NCBI GenBank assembly: GCA_023423535.1 | Contig: JAFAFL010000151.1 | Coordinates: 3,644 to 67,643 of the forward strand | Length of the DNA: 64,000 nt | Origin: Pseudomonadota bacterium | GTDB taxonomy: Bacteria; Myxococcota; Myxococcia; Myxococcales; Myxococcaceae | Direction of reading: 5' to 3' | Shown here: piece by piece, positions 21,799-28,125 of the stretch | How the letters are laid out: each line of letters opens with the position of its first letter | Position numbering within the stretch: position 1 is the first letter of the stretch | Program-made: the position numbers and the translations under genes | The notes under the pieces: generated by a model | Seen by the model: the letters and a program-made list of their open reading frames with translations, nothing else | Database searches by the model: none | Told to the model about the DNA's origin: nothing

Positions 21799-21870
21799 GG
21801 CTCTCTTTCAGTCCGCCGAACTCTTCGGCGGACTGAAACAGAGGGCAGGGCACGCTCCTCGAGAGTCCAT
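21797..21870 (-). promoter_or_regulatory. Leader structure that can hide the XRE start codon
   Basis: On the minus-strand RNA, ATGGaCTCTC (21870-21861) can pair with GAGAGCCAT (21805-21797) with one bulged A. This encloses the 33-nt hairpin at 21806-21838. The pairing covers both the GAGAG ribosome-binding site and the AUG of the XRE gene. It could be a translational switch or an autoregulatory operator read at the RNA level. Confidence 0.4.
21806..21838. repeat. 33-nt perfect palindrome upstream of the XRE gene
   Basis: TTTCAGTCCGCCGAA (21806-21820), a 3-nt loop CTC, then the exact reverse complement (21824-21838): 15 bp without a mismatch. The inner half-site GCGGACTGA also occurs at 22395-22403 beside a predicted promoter. 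Most likely an XRE operator or an RNA hairpin; it could also be part of an msd. Confidence 0.7.
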
Positions 21871-21882
21871 CTCCTACAGTGG

Positions 21883-22083
21883 CTACCTGTACTTCAGGAA
21901 ACGACTCGCGAATTCACCCATGACGGCCTTGAGCAGATGATAGTCGCCACAGGCTACAGCACGCCTCAGTTCAAGCATCAGGCGCTTCGCGCCTTCGGCT
22001 TCGCTGGGTTCCAACTCCCCCGCGTCGATCAACTCGTTGATAAAGCAGTTGAGCAACGCAAGCTCTTCGATTGACTTCTTCAT
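21883..22083 (-). CDS. 66-aa helical protein in the retron operon
   Basis: The start at 22083 (MKKSIEELALLNC) has GGAG about 8 nt upstream; a longer frame to 22101 lacks this. The protein is small, acidic in the middle (DAGELEPSEAEG), and predicted by eye to be two or three amphipathic helices with no membrane segment. Codon choice looks like a real gene. It lies between the structured RNA candidate and the XRE gene, on the same strand. I do not recognise a family. It could be the retron effector, an antitoxin or an adaptor. Confidence 0.65.
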   Translation of the reverse strand: MKKSIEELALLNCFINELIDAGELEPSEAEGAKRLMLELRRAVACGDYHLLKAVMGEFASRFLKYR

Positions 22084-22359
22084 TGTAGTCTCCACGCACA
22101 AGATGAGACGGCAGGATGCCGTCGTCGCCCGTGCTGCCCCGTGACGTGCGCCTTGTAGTGGAGGGAGTTGGAGTGCCCTGCCTTGTTCGACTCACCCGCT
22201 GCCCCCCTAAGTTCCAGGAGAGCCGATCGGTTACGCTGCACGTAAAGAGCGTGCAGGTCAGTCGACAAGTGTCGACTGCTTCAGCGTGGTGGCTCACGGC
22301 CACCACTCAGCAAGGCTTCGCAGCCATGCCATTAGCGCGCGATAAGGGACGAAGAAGTC
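22073..22359 (-). ncRNA. Candidate retron msr-msd RNA
   Basis: A gene-free stretch full of clean hairpins on the minus strand: GGCT-GCGA-AGCC; GTGGTGGC with GCCACCAC (22306-22286); AGTCGAC with GTCGACT (22277-22260); CTGCACG with CGTGCAG (22256-22236). Then comes a 74-nt arm closed by CTCCAC/GTGGAG and ACAAG/CTTGT (22163-22090) that contains GACGGCA-loop-TGCCGTC. The whole can be closed by an a1/a2-like pair, GACTTCTTC (22359-22351) with GAAGAAGTC (22081-22073), extendable by a G-U and a U-A pair. That fits the a1-msr-msd-a2 order of retrons, about 287 nt. The boundaries and the branching guanosine are not certain: no UAGC follows a1. Confidence 0.5.
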
Positions 22360-22394
22360 CTGTCTGTCAAAGAGCTACAGCCGCCGTGAAGCGA

Positions 22395-22439
22395 GCGGAC
22401 TGACGAGGGGATAGTAGCCCGCCCGCTAGGCTGGTGCAA
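22395..22439 (-). promoter_or_regulatory. Predicted retron-operon promoter with XRE half-site
   Basis: TTGCAC (22439-22434), 17 bp, then TACTAT (22416-22411), followed near the expected start point by TCAGTCCGC (22403-22395). That 9-mer is identical to the half-site of the palindrome upstream of the XRE gene. This arrangement suits repression by the XRE protein. A second candidate, TTGACA at 22370-22365 with a weak CCTTAT 17 bp later, lies downstream. Confidence 0.4.
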
Positions 22440-22440
22440 C

Positions 22441-22461
22441 AAGAAAAATGGCTGGCAGCCA
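22441..22461 (-). terminator. Probable minus-strand terminator at the island edge
   Basis: On the minus strand, TGGCT-GCC-AGCCA is followed by TTTTTCTT, and a second small stem (CCAAG-GAA-CTTGG) precedes it. It would stop transcripts coming from the CorA-like gene to the right before they enter the retron operon. Confidence 0.5.
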
Positions 22462-22477
22462 AGTTCCTTGGTGCTGG

Positions 22478-22715
22478 CCCCCCCCCCCGGGGCGCTCCGA
22501 GCGGGAAGGTGCAGCAGCAGGGCGCGTAGCCCGGTTCGCGTGAGCGGAAAAGAAGCGCCGGCCGCTGCCCCCAGGAGAGGGCAGGGCCGGGCGCCGCGCA
22601 CCCGCCGCCGTCGAGTCAATTGCACGTCGGGTCCGCCGTTGGCTTTCGAGCAGACAGGCGACCGAGCGGTCCGATTCACGACAGCGCGGGTGAAGTTCCA
22701 GCCACGAAAAAGATC
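22478..22715. other. Gene-free stretch between the island terminator and the CorA-like gene
   Basis: No supported gene. It starts with an 11-C run followed by GGGG (22478-22492), then the right 20-bp repeat (22508-22527), then high-GC sequence with no evident promoter. The homopolymer could be real or an assembly artefact. Confidence 0.5.
22508..22527 (+). repeat. Right copy of 20-bp direct repeat flanking the retron island
   Basis: Identical to 20448-20467 (GGTGCAGCAGCAGGGCGCGT). Here it is followed by AGCCC, so GCG TAG would have been the ancestral end of the adenosine deaminase gene; the inserted copy ends GCG TGA instead. Confidence 0.75.
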
Positions 22716-23528
22716 CTATCGAGGCTCCGGCGGGACGTCCGGCGGCGGCCTCGCGGGGAGCGCTGGCACGTCGAGCGCTTTACGAATCCACAGCCCGAAG
22801 ACGACCGCCAGCAGCGCCACGCCCCAGAAGAGCCAGGGCCGCGCGAGCTGTTCGAGCCCGCTGGTGAGGTTGAGGCCGAAGAGCGAGCCCACCGCGGTGA
22901 TCGGCAGGAACACCGCGATGAGCATGTTCAGCTTGTGGCCCTGTTCGGCCAGCCGGCGCGAGACCTCCGCGTGCTCCTCGCTCTTGCGCGCGATGATCAG
23001 CTCCAGCCGGTTGCGCGCCTCGGCGTGAACGAGCTCGCAGGCGCGCTCCAGGTCGCCGCCGCGGTCTCGCGCGAGGAGCAGGTCGCGGTCCTTCTGCACC
23101 GCCTCGCGCGCGTTCTGCAGCGTGCCGTGAAGGTTCCGCGCGGTGCGGTGGATGGGGGTGATCTCCTGGATGATGTCGAAGAGCTCCTGCGCCTCGTCCG
23201 CCGAGCGCAGCTTCAGCTCCAGCCGGTCCACCGCGCTCTCGAACTCGCTCACATGCAGCGAGAGCGCGCGCGGCCCGCTGCCCAGCTCCGTGGACTGCCA
23301 CTCGCCGGCGGGCGTGCGCCAGAAGAAGCGCGGCTCGCGTTCGGGCTGGCGGGGGCGGGGGACCTCGTGGAGGACGAGCAGCAGGTGGCCCTCCTCGATC
23401 ATGTGACGCTGGCGGCCGGCGCGCTCACCGAGCCGTTCGCGGAAGCGCTGAGGGACGGACCACTCGTTGGGGAGCAGCCCTGCGCGCGTGGGCTGGAGGG
23501 GCTTCTGCAGGGACGTCGTGGTGCTCAT
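22716..23528 (-). CDS. CorA-like divalent-cation transporter protein, GMN motif altered
   Basis: 270 aa from the ATG at 23528. It has a cytoplasmic N-terminal domain, a long helical coiled region with many Arg and Glu residues (about 120-205), then two C-terminal hydrophobic helices, the CorA/ZntB layout. The pore signature Gly-Met-Asn at the end of the first membrane helix reads Gly-Leu-Asn (SLFGLNLTSG). The GMN motif is the Mg selectivity filter in CorA, and variants occur in ZntB and other subfamilies, so the ion is uncertain. The C-terminus after the second helix is Pro-rich. Confidence 0.75.
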   Translation of the reverse strand: MSTTTSLQKPLQPTRAGLLPNEWSVPQRFRERLGERAGRQRHMIEEGHLLLVLHEVPRPRQPEREPRFFWRTPAGEWQSTELGSGPRALSLHVSEFESAVDRLELKLRSADEAQELFDIIQEITPIHRTARNLHGTLQNAREAVQKDRDLLLARDRGGDLERACELVHAEARNRLELIIARKSEEHAEVSRRLAEQGHKLNMLIAVFLPITAVGSLFGLNLTSGLEQLARPWLFWGVALLAVVFGLWIRKALDVPALPARPPPDVPPEPR

Positions 23529-23618
23529 GCAGCGGAGAGCAAAGCAGCCGCACGCCCCCACGCGCGAGTTCCCGATTTCCGTTTGAGCTCAAAGGTTCAG
23601 TCCTGCTGCGCGTTTCTC

Positions 23619-23624
23619 TAAGCT
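23619..23624 (+). promoter_or_regulatory. Putative -10 box (TAAGCT), leaderless start
   Basis: TAAGCT ends 7 nt before the ATG at 23632, with no ribosome-binding site. Part of the TANNNT pattern seen across the window. Confidence 0.3.
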
Positions 23625-23631
23625 CAGGCCC

Positions 23632-24489
23632 ATGCGATCGACCGGCATCCGGAACCCTTCGTCCGCGCTCCTCCTGCTCATCTCTACGCTTGCGATCCTG
23701 GCGGGGTGCGGCGGCGCCTACCAGGCGATGTTCCTCTCCGACGACCAGCTCTTCTTCGAGTACGCGGAGCTGGCGATCCCGCATGAGCGCGTGAAGGCAG
23801 AGCTCGACGAGGGCGAGGTCGAGGCCCTGGCGCGTGCGCCCGACGACCTTGGTCCGCTGAACGAGCCGCTGAAGGTGGCGCCCGGCGATCCGTTCGAGAT
23901 CCTCGTCCCCTACGAGGGCGGGCCGATCACGCGGGTCCGGATCGAGATGGGGCTCGACCGCTCCTTCGACATCCCCATCGACGCTGCGCTGGCCGGGCGG
24001 GATCCCTCCACCGCGAAGGACGACGCCGAGCGCGCGGCGATCAGCGCGGCCACCGAGGCGAGCGGATCTTCCGGCGTCATCCGGCTCGCGGGGCAGATGA
24101 AGAAGTCGCTCAACCCCAATGACGCGCGCTGGACGAGCCTCACCTACCGCATGGCCGGACCCGACAACGTCCTCTCCCGCCTCGCTGCCTACCAGGAGGT
24201 GATCATGTGCACCCGCGACGGCGACTGCGAGCCGGACGTGGAGCCCGACGAGCCGGTCGTCCCGCCTGGCGGAAGTGAAGGCTCTGGCGGAGGTTCAGGT
24301 GGCGGCGGTGGTGGCGGCTCCTGCAACCGGCCTGCGACCTACAGCGGGCCGACGGCTGACCCTCAGTCGTCCGTCTTCTGCCAGAACGCCTGGAACTACT
24401 ACTGCGACGCGGAGAAGCGCAAAGCCAACTGCGACGTCTATCGCCGGATGCAGCGCGAGCACGGCCTGCCCACTTGCCGCTACTGCTGA
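23632..24489 (+). CDS. Lipoprotein with Gly-rich linker and Cys-rich C-terminus
   Basis: 285 aa with signal peptide and lipobox ILAGC. The N-terminal two thirds form a mixed domain of unknown family (FEILVPYEGGPITRVRIEMGL...). A Pro-Gly/Gly-Ser-rich spacer (about residues 205-232, with a Gly run) leads to a ~50-residue C-terminal segment with six Cys residues. I do not recognise a family. Cell-surface location is inferred from the lipobox. Confidence 0.65.
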   Translation: MRSTGIRNPSSALLLLISTLAILAGCGGAYQAMFLSDDQLFFEYAELAIPHERVKAELDEGEVEALARAPDDLGPLNEPLKVAPGDPFEILVPYEGGPITRVRIEMGLDRSFDIPIDAALAGRDPSTAKDDAERAAISAATEASGSSGVIRLAGQMKKSLNPNDARWTSLTYRMAGPDNVLSRLAAYQEVIMCTRDGDCEPDVEPDEPVVPPGGSEGSGGGSGGGGGGGSCNRPATYSGPTADPQSSVFCQNAWNYYCDAEKRKANCDVYRRMQREHGLPTCRYC

Positions 24490-24615
24490 GCACTCGCCGA
24501 ATCGTTCTGAATCCTCCCCTCGACGGAATGCGTCGTGGATGGACGGGCCGAAGTCCAGGATGAGCGTTAGTAGAGGCCGTCGGGAACCCAAACGCAGAAC
24601 GGAGAGGAGACGCAC

Positions 24616-25017
24616 ATGGCGAAGAAGGGCTACGTCGAGGACATCGAGAAGGCGACGGTGGAGAACGACCTGTTCCGCAAGGTCCTCTACACGGGCAAGT
24701 ACCTGCAGCTGGTGCTGATGACGCTGCAGCCGGGCGAGGAGATCGGTGAGGAGACCCACGACGACCGCGACCAGTTCTTCCGCATCGAAGAGGGCGAGGG
24801 CGAGATCCACATCGACGGGAAGAAGAACCGCGTCGAGGACGACTTCGCGGTGATCGTCCCCGCCGGCGCGCTGCACAACGTGGTGAATACCGGCTCGAAG
24901 CCGCTGAAGCTCTACACGATCTATGGCCCGCCGGAGCACGTGGACGGGACGGTGCACAAGACGAAGCGGGAGGCGGACGCCTCGCACGAGCACTTCGACG
25001 GGCGCACCACCGAGTAG
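24616..25017 (+). CDS. Single-domain cupin protein
   Basis: 133 aa, cytoplasmic, with a GGAGAGGAGACGC ribosome-binding region. A cupin_2 fold is clear: LMTLQPGEEIGEETHDDRDQFFRIEEGEG is the first cupin motif (a Gly-x5-His-x-His-type metal set, here THDDRDQ with one His), and FAVIVPAGALHNVVNTG is the second (PxGxxHxxxN). Such small cupins include isomerases and dioxygenase-like proteins. One metal His is replaced, so binding may differ. Its role cannot be assigned. Confidence 0.8.
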   Translation: MAKKGYVEDIEKATVENDLFRKVLYTGKYLQLVLMTLQPGEEIGEETHDDRDQFFRIEEGEGEIHIDGKKNRVEDDFAVIVPAGALHNVVNTGSKPLKLYTIYGPPEHVDGTVHKTKREADASHEHFDGRTTE

Positions 25018-25026
25018 AGGTCGCGG

Positions 25027-25845
25027 CTACTTCGTCGCGCCGCCGCTGCGCAGGGCCTCGAGGTCCGCGCGGCAGGCGGCGTCGAAGCCCATCCGCGAGT
25101 CGTCGCCCTCGATCAGCCGGTCGCGCAACAGGTCGAGCAGCCCACCGGTCTCGTACGCCCAGAACATCACGCAGTCGCGGTTGTGCGAGTGGCCGCGGTG
25201 ATCGGGATCCTCGTGACCGGTCACCATCGGCGCGCCGACGTTCACCAGCCCCATCACGTGTCCGAGCTCGTGCAGCCACACGCCGTGCTCGGCGTTCGCG
25301 CACAGCCGTTCGCTCAGCGGGCCTCCGGGGCCGATCCGGCACGCGTCCTCGATCGTCTGCTTGAAGATGACCGCGTGCGTGTGCGCCCAGGCAATGCCGA
25401 GCACGCGCGAGTCGCCGCTGTCTTCGTGCCAGCGCCCGTCCACGAACATCACGTGCATCTTGATCGTGTCGGCGGGGACCTCGAGCGCGAACTGCTCCTC
25501 CGCGAGCGCCTGCAATTCCTCGAAGGTCCAGCCGTGGTCCGCGCCGCGCGAGGCGATCTCACCATCCCGCTGCACGCTGACCCCGCCCGGCTTCTCCACC
25601 AGCCCCGAGAGCGTGCCGGCGATCTCCTGCTCCACCTCTTCGCGCGGCTCGACGCCGGCGACGCTGTCCACCTCGATCACCAGCCTGGGAAAGCGGTCTC
25701 CGCGCGCGTAGTCCTCGTAGCGCGGACGCGGATCCTCGGCGCCCTTCATCGTCCCCCCGCCGCCGATGTCCCCCAGCGGAGAGGTATTGCAGGAGACGCT
25801 CAGTGCGGCGGCGACGAGAGCTGCGGAGAGGGACAGACGGGCCAT
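25027..25845 (-). CDS. Metzincin-like zinc metalloprotease lipoprotein
   Basis: 272 aa. Signal peptide with a Cys at residue 19 (ALSVSC) as probable lipid anchor. Catalytic HELGHVMGL (192-200) continues as VNVG, and a later Met-containing turn (NRDCVMFWAYE) matches a metzincin Met-turn. Four extra Cys residues may form disulfides. The gene converges with the cupin gene 9 bp away. It should be a surface-anchored peptidase; substrate unknown. It is a different family from the archaemetzincin at 48318-48962. Confidence 0.75.
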   Translation of the reverse strand: MARLSLSAALVAAALSVSCNTSPLGDIGGGGTMKGAEDPRPRYEDYARGDRFPRLVIEVDSVAGVEPREEVEQEIAGTLSGLVEKPGGVSVQRDGEIASRGADHGWTFEELQALAEEQFALEVPADTIKMHVMFVDGRWHEDSGDSRVLGIAWAHTHAVIFKQTIEDACRIGPGGPLSERLCANAEHGVWLHELGHVMGLVNVGAPMVTGHEDPDHRGHSHNRDCVMFWAYETGGLLDLLRDRLIEGDDSRMGFDAACRADLEALRSGGATK

Positions 25846-25896
25846 GACGCCGCCGAAGATGCGCAGCGCCGGGCCCGTCTGGAAGGGGCTACGCGA

Positions 25897-27129
25897 TCAG
25901 GTCAGCTTCATTCCCTTGGGGATCACCACCACGCCGCCGGCGGTGACGTGGAAGCGCTTCTTGTCCTCCACCGGGTCGTAGCCAATCGTGGTGTTCGGCG
26001 GGACGACGACGTTCTTGTCGATGATCGCCTTGCGGATCTTGCACCGCCGGCCGATCTCGACGTTCTCGAAGAGGATGCTGTCCTGCACGTCCGCGAAGCT
26101 GTTTACCCGGACCTTCGGCGAGAGCACCGAGCGGTGCACGTGACCGCCGGAGATGATGCAGCCCTCGGAGACGAGCGAGTCCGTCGCGTGGCCCACCCGC
26201 AGCTGATCCTTGTCCGCGAAGACGAACTTCGCCGGCGGGAAGTTCGCCACGTGCGTGTAGAGCGGCCAGCGGTCGTTGTAGAGGTTGAAGACCGGGTCCA
26301 CCTCCACCAGCTCCATGTTCGACTGGTAGTACACGTCGATGTTTCCGACGTCCTTCCAGTAGCCTCGCTCCTTGTCGAGCATCCCCGGGTACGCGTTCTG
26401 CGCGAAGTCGTACACGTACACGCGCGACTCGCGGAACATGTGCGAGATGATGTTCTTGCCGAAGTCGTGCGCGCTCTTCTCGTCCGCGGCGTCGCGCACC
26501 ACCTCCTTCACCAGCGCGTCGGTGCGGAAGAGGTAGTTGCCCATCGACGCGAGGCACATCTTCGGGTTGCCCGGCATCGGCGGCGGGTCCTTCGGCTTCT
26601 CGAGGAAGTCCACCATCCGCCCGTCAGCGTCCACCTTGATGATGCCGAACTCGCGGCCCTCTTCGATGGGCACGGGGATCGCCGCCACCGTGCAGTCCGC
26701 CTTCTTCTCGAGGTGGAAGTCCATCATCTGGCGGACGTCCATCTTGTAGACGTGGTCCGCGCCGAAGACGAAGACGTCGTCCGGCTCCTCGTCGGTGATG
26801 ATGTTGAGGTTCTGGTAGATGGCGTCGGCGCTTCCCTTGTACCAGTCCATGCCGGTCCGCATCTGCGCCGGCACCGCCTCGATGTAGTGGCCGAGGAACG
26901 CGGTCATCCGCCACGCGCGCGACAGGTGGTTGTTCAGCGAGTCCGACTTGTACTGGGTCAGGACCTTGATCTTGAACAGGCCGGAGTTGACGAAGTTCGA
27001 CAGACAGAAGTCGATGATCCGGTAGCGCCCGCCGAACGGGACCGCCGGCTTCGCGCGCTCGCGGGTGAGGGGCTCGAGGCGCGTGCCGGCGCCGCCCGCG
27101 AGGATCATCGTCAGCATTTTCTGGGGCAT
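25897..27129 (-). CDS. glgC: Glucose-1-phosphate adenylyltransferase
   Basis: 410 aa; makes ADP-glucose from glucose-1-phosphate and ATP, the first committed step of glycogen synthesis. Family motifs: GGAGTRLEPLTRERAKPAVPFGG, YRIIDFCLSN, the SADAIYQN active-site block, FGADHVYKMD (catalytic Asp), GIIKVDADGR, and a C-terminal left-handed beta-helix (SFADVQDSILFENVEIGRRCKI). The start at 27129 is chosen because length and N-terminus match GlgC; a longer frame upstream is a shadow of the next gene. No other glg gene is adjacent. Allosteric control by sugar phosphates is known for the family. Confidence 0.92.
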   Translation of the reverse strand: MPQKMLTMILAGGAGTRLEPLTRERAKPAVPFGGRYRIIDFCLSNFVNSGLFKIKVLTQYKSDSLNNHLSRAWRMTAFLGHYIEAVPAQMRTGMDWYKGSADAIYQNLNIITDEEPDDVFVFGADHVYKMDVRQMMDFHLEKKADCTVAAIPVPIEEGREFGIIKVDADGRMVDFLEKPKDPPPMPGNPKMCLASMGNYLFRTDALVKEVVRDAADEKSAHDFGKNIISHMFRESRVYVYDFAQNAYPGMLDKERGYWKDVGNIDVYYQSNMELVEVDPVFNLYNDRWPLYTHVANFPPAKFVFADKDQLRVGHATDSLVSEGCIISGGHVHRSVLSPKVRVNSFADVQDSILFENVEIGRRCKIRKAIIDKNVVVPPNTTIGYDPVEDKKRFHVTAGGVVVIPKGMKLT

Positions 27130-27214
27130 GGCCCGGGGGCATATGCGCCGGGTGCCCGAGAGGGCAAGCAGCACGGCGGCGCGTCGCTCGCCAGCGTTGA
27201 CCGTTCGTCGCTGT

Positions 27215-28030
27215 CTAACGTGACGAAGTGGACACCGCCGGCAGCTCCGGTGCGACCGGCGGCGCCGGCGGCGTGTCGATGCGCTCGGCGGGGAAGTCGA
27301 ACGCGGCCTCGAGGTAGCCCTTCGGCTGCAGCCTGCGCGCCTCGCGCGAGGAGAGCCCCGCGGGCGGCTCGAAGCGCGGCGAACCACCTGCGGCCGGGGC
27401 CACCACGCGGCTGCCGTCGCAGAAGAGCCACTGCACCTCGCCCGCCTCGTTCGCCGTGGCGAGGTAGAGCGGCGGCGGTCCGCGCTTCGGCGGGCGGTCC
27501 GGACAGGTGCGGCGCGCCTCGAGCTCGCGAGCGGCCCGGCCCGAATGCCACGCGGCGTGGGCCTCGCGTTCGGCGAGGTAGGCACGCAGCAGCGGTGCCC
27601 ACTCGGCGCGCGCCTTCACCTGTGCGGCGAGCTCGAGGCCGCGGGCACGCAGGTCCGGCCAGGCGCTCTCGCGGGCAAAGCGGCAGCGGCGCACGGCCTC
27701 GAGGTTCTGCGCGTGGACCTCCGCCACGGGAGGCAGCGTCTTCGAGCCCTCGTCGAGCAGGTCCAGCTGCGCGCGCGTCCAGCGCTCCTCTGGACCTCGC
27801 TCCGTCTCCGCGAGCCAGCGCGAGAGCACGCCGTTGACGCTGCTCAGCTGGTCGATGAGCCAGCGCGGCTCGGCGGTGCAGATCTCGGAGCTGCCGCCGT
27901 AGTCGCGGTACTCCGCGCGCCACATGCCCAGCGTGTAGGTCTGAAGGGGCGGGGGTGTGCCCGTACGTCCGGCGGCGCAGCCTGTGAGGGCGAGCGCCAG
28001 GAGGAAGAGCGTTCCCGGAAGGCGTCCCAT
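27215..28030 (-). CDS. Lipoprotein of unknown function, helical
   Basis: 271 aa. Signal peptide with lipobox LTGC. The mature protein is dominated by Arg/Glu/Ala-rich helices (about residues 60-170) and ends in a Pro-rich tail; it contains isolated Cys residues but no domain that I recognise. TAGGGT lies 6 nt upstream of the ATG. It is not obviously connected to the glgC gene 85 bp downstream. Confidence 0.6.
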   Translation of the reverse strand: MGRLPGTLFLLALALTGCAAGRTGTPPPLQTYTLGMWRAEYRDYGGSSEICTAEPRWLIDQLSSVNGVLSRWLAETERGPEERWTRAQLDLLDEGSKTLPPVAEVHAQNLEAVRRCRFARESAWPDLRARGLELAAQVKARAEWAPLLRAYLAEREAHAAWHSGRAARELEARRTCPDRPPKRGPPPLYLATANEAGEVQWLFCDGSRVVAPAAGGSPRFEPPAGLSSREARRLQPKGYLEAAFDFPAERIDTPPAPPVAPELPAVSTSSR

Positions 28031-28036
28031 CCGTGA

Positions 28037-28042
28037 ACCCTA
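28037..28042 (-). promoter_or_regulatory. Putative -10 box (TAGGGT), leaderless start
   Basis: On the minus strand TAGGGT ends 6 nt before the ATG at 28030, with no ribosome-binding site. It fits the recurrent TANNNT arrangement. Confidence 0.4.
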
Positions 28043-28101
28043 ACACCCGGTGGGGCGAAGAGGGGGCATTGCAGGGGGGCGGCCGTGTCGCCGGGGACCC
28101 G

Positions 28102-28125
28102 TCAGCGTGTAGAATCCGACGCTGA
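28102..28125 (+). promoter_or_regulatory. -10 box and inverted repeat abutting the FHA-GGDEF start
   Basis: TAGAAT at 28110-28115 matches the -10 consensus at five of six positions, 10 nt before the ATG. An inverted repeat, TCAGCGT (28102-28108) with ACGCTGA (28119-28125), brackets it and touches the start codon at 28126. It could be a repressor site over the promoter. No Shine-Dalgarno is present. Confidence 0.4.

Larger units (their letters stand above)
20468..22527. mobile_element. 2,060-bp retron-bearing island at the 3' end of add
   Basis: The island is bounded by the 20-bp direct repeats at 20448-20467 and 22508-22527; one repeat copy is counted within it. Base composition drops visibly below the flanks, and all genes inside run on the minus strand: structured RNA, 66-aa protein, XRE regulator, reverse transcriptase. 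It encodes no integrase, transposase or resolvase, and I see no terminal inverted repeats. Position at the end of a housekeeping gene with restoration of its 3' end is typical of site-specific integration, so the recombinase may have been supplied in trans. Homologous recombination across a short repeat is an alternative. Confidence 0.65.

Noticed and set aside
22181..22200. tRNA-like T-loop (TTCGACT) as an att site
   Set aside because: The flanking arms do not pair into a T-stem and no tRNA body is present.
22342..22370. TTGACA...CCTTAT as the main retron promoter
   Set aside because: The -35 is perfect but the -10 is weak, and it would place the a1 candidate inside the spacer. Kept only as a secondary possibility.
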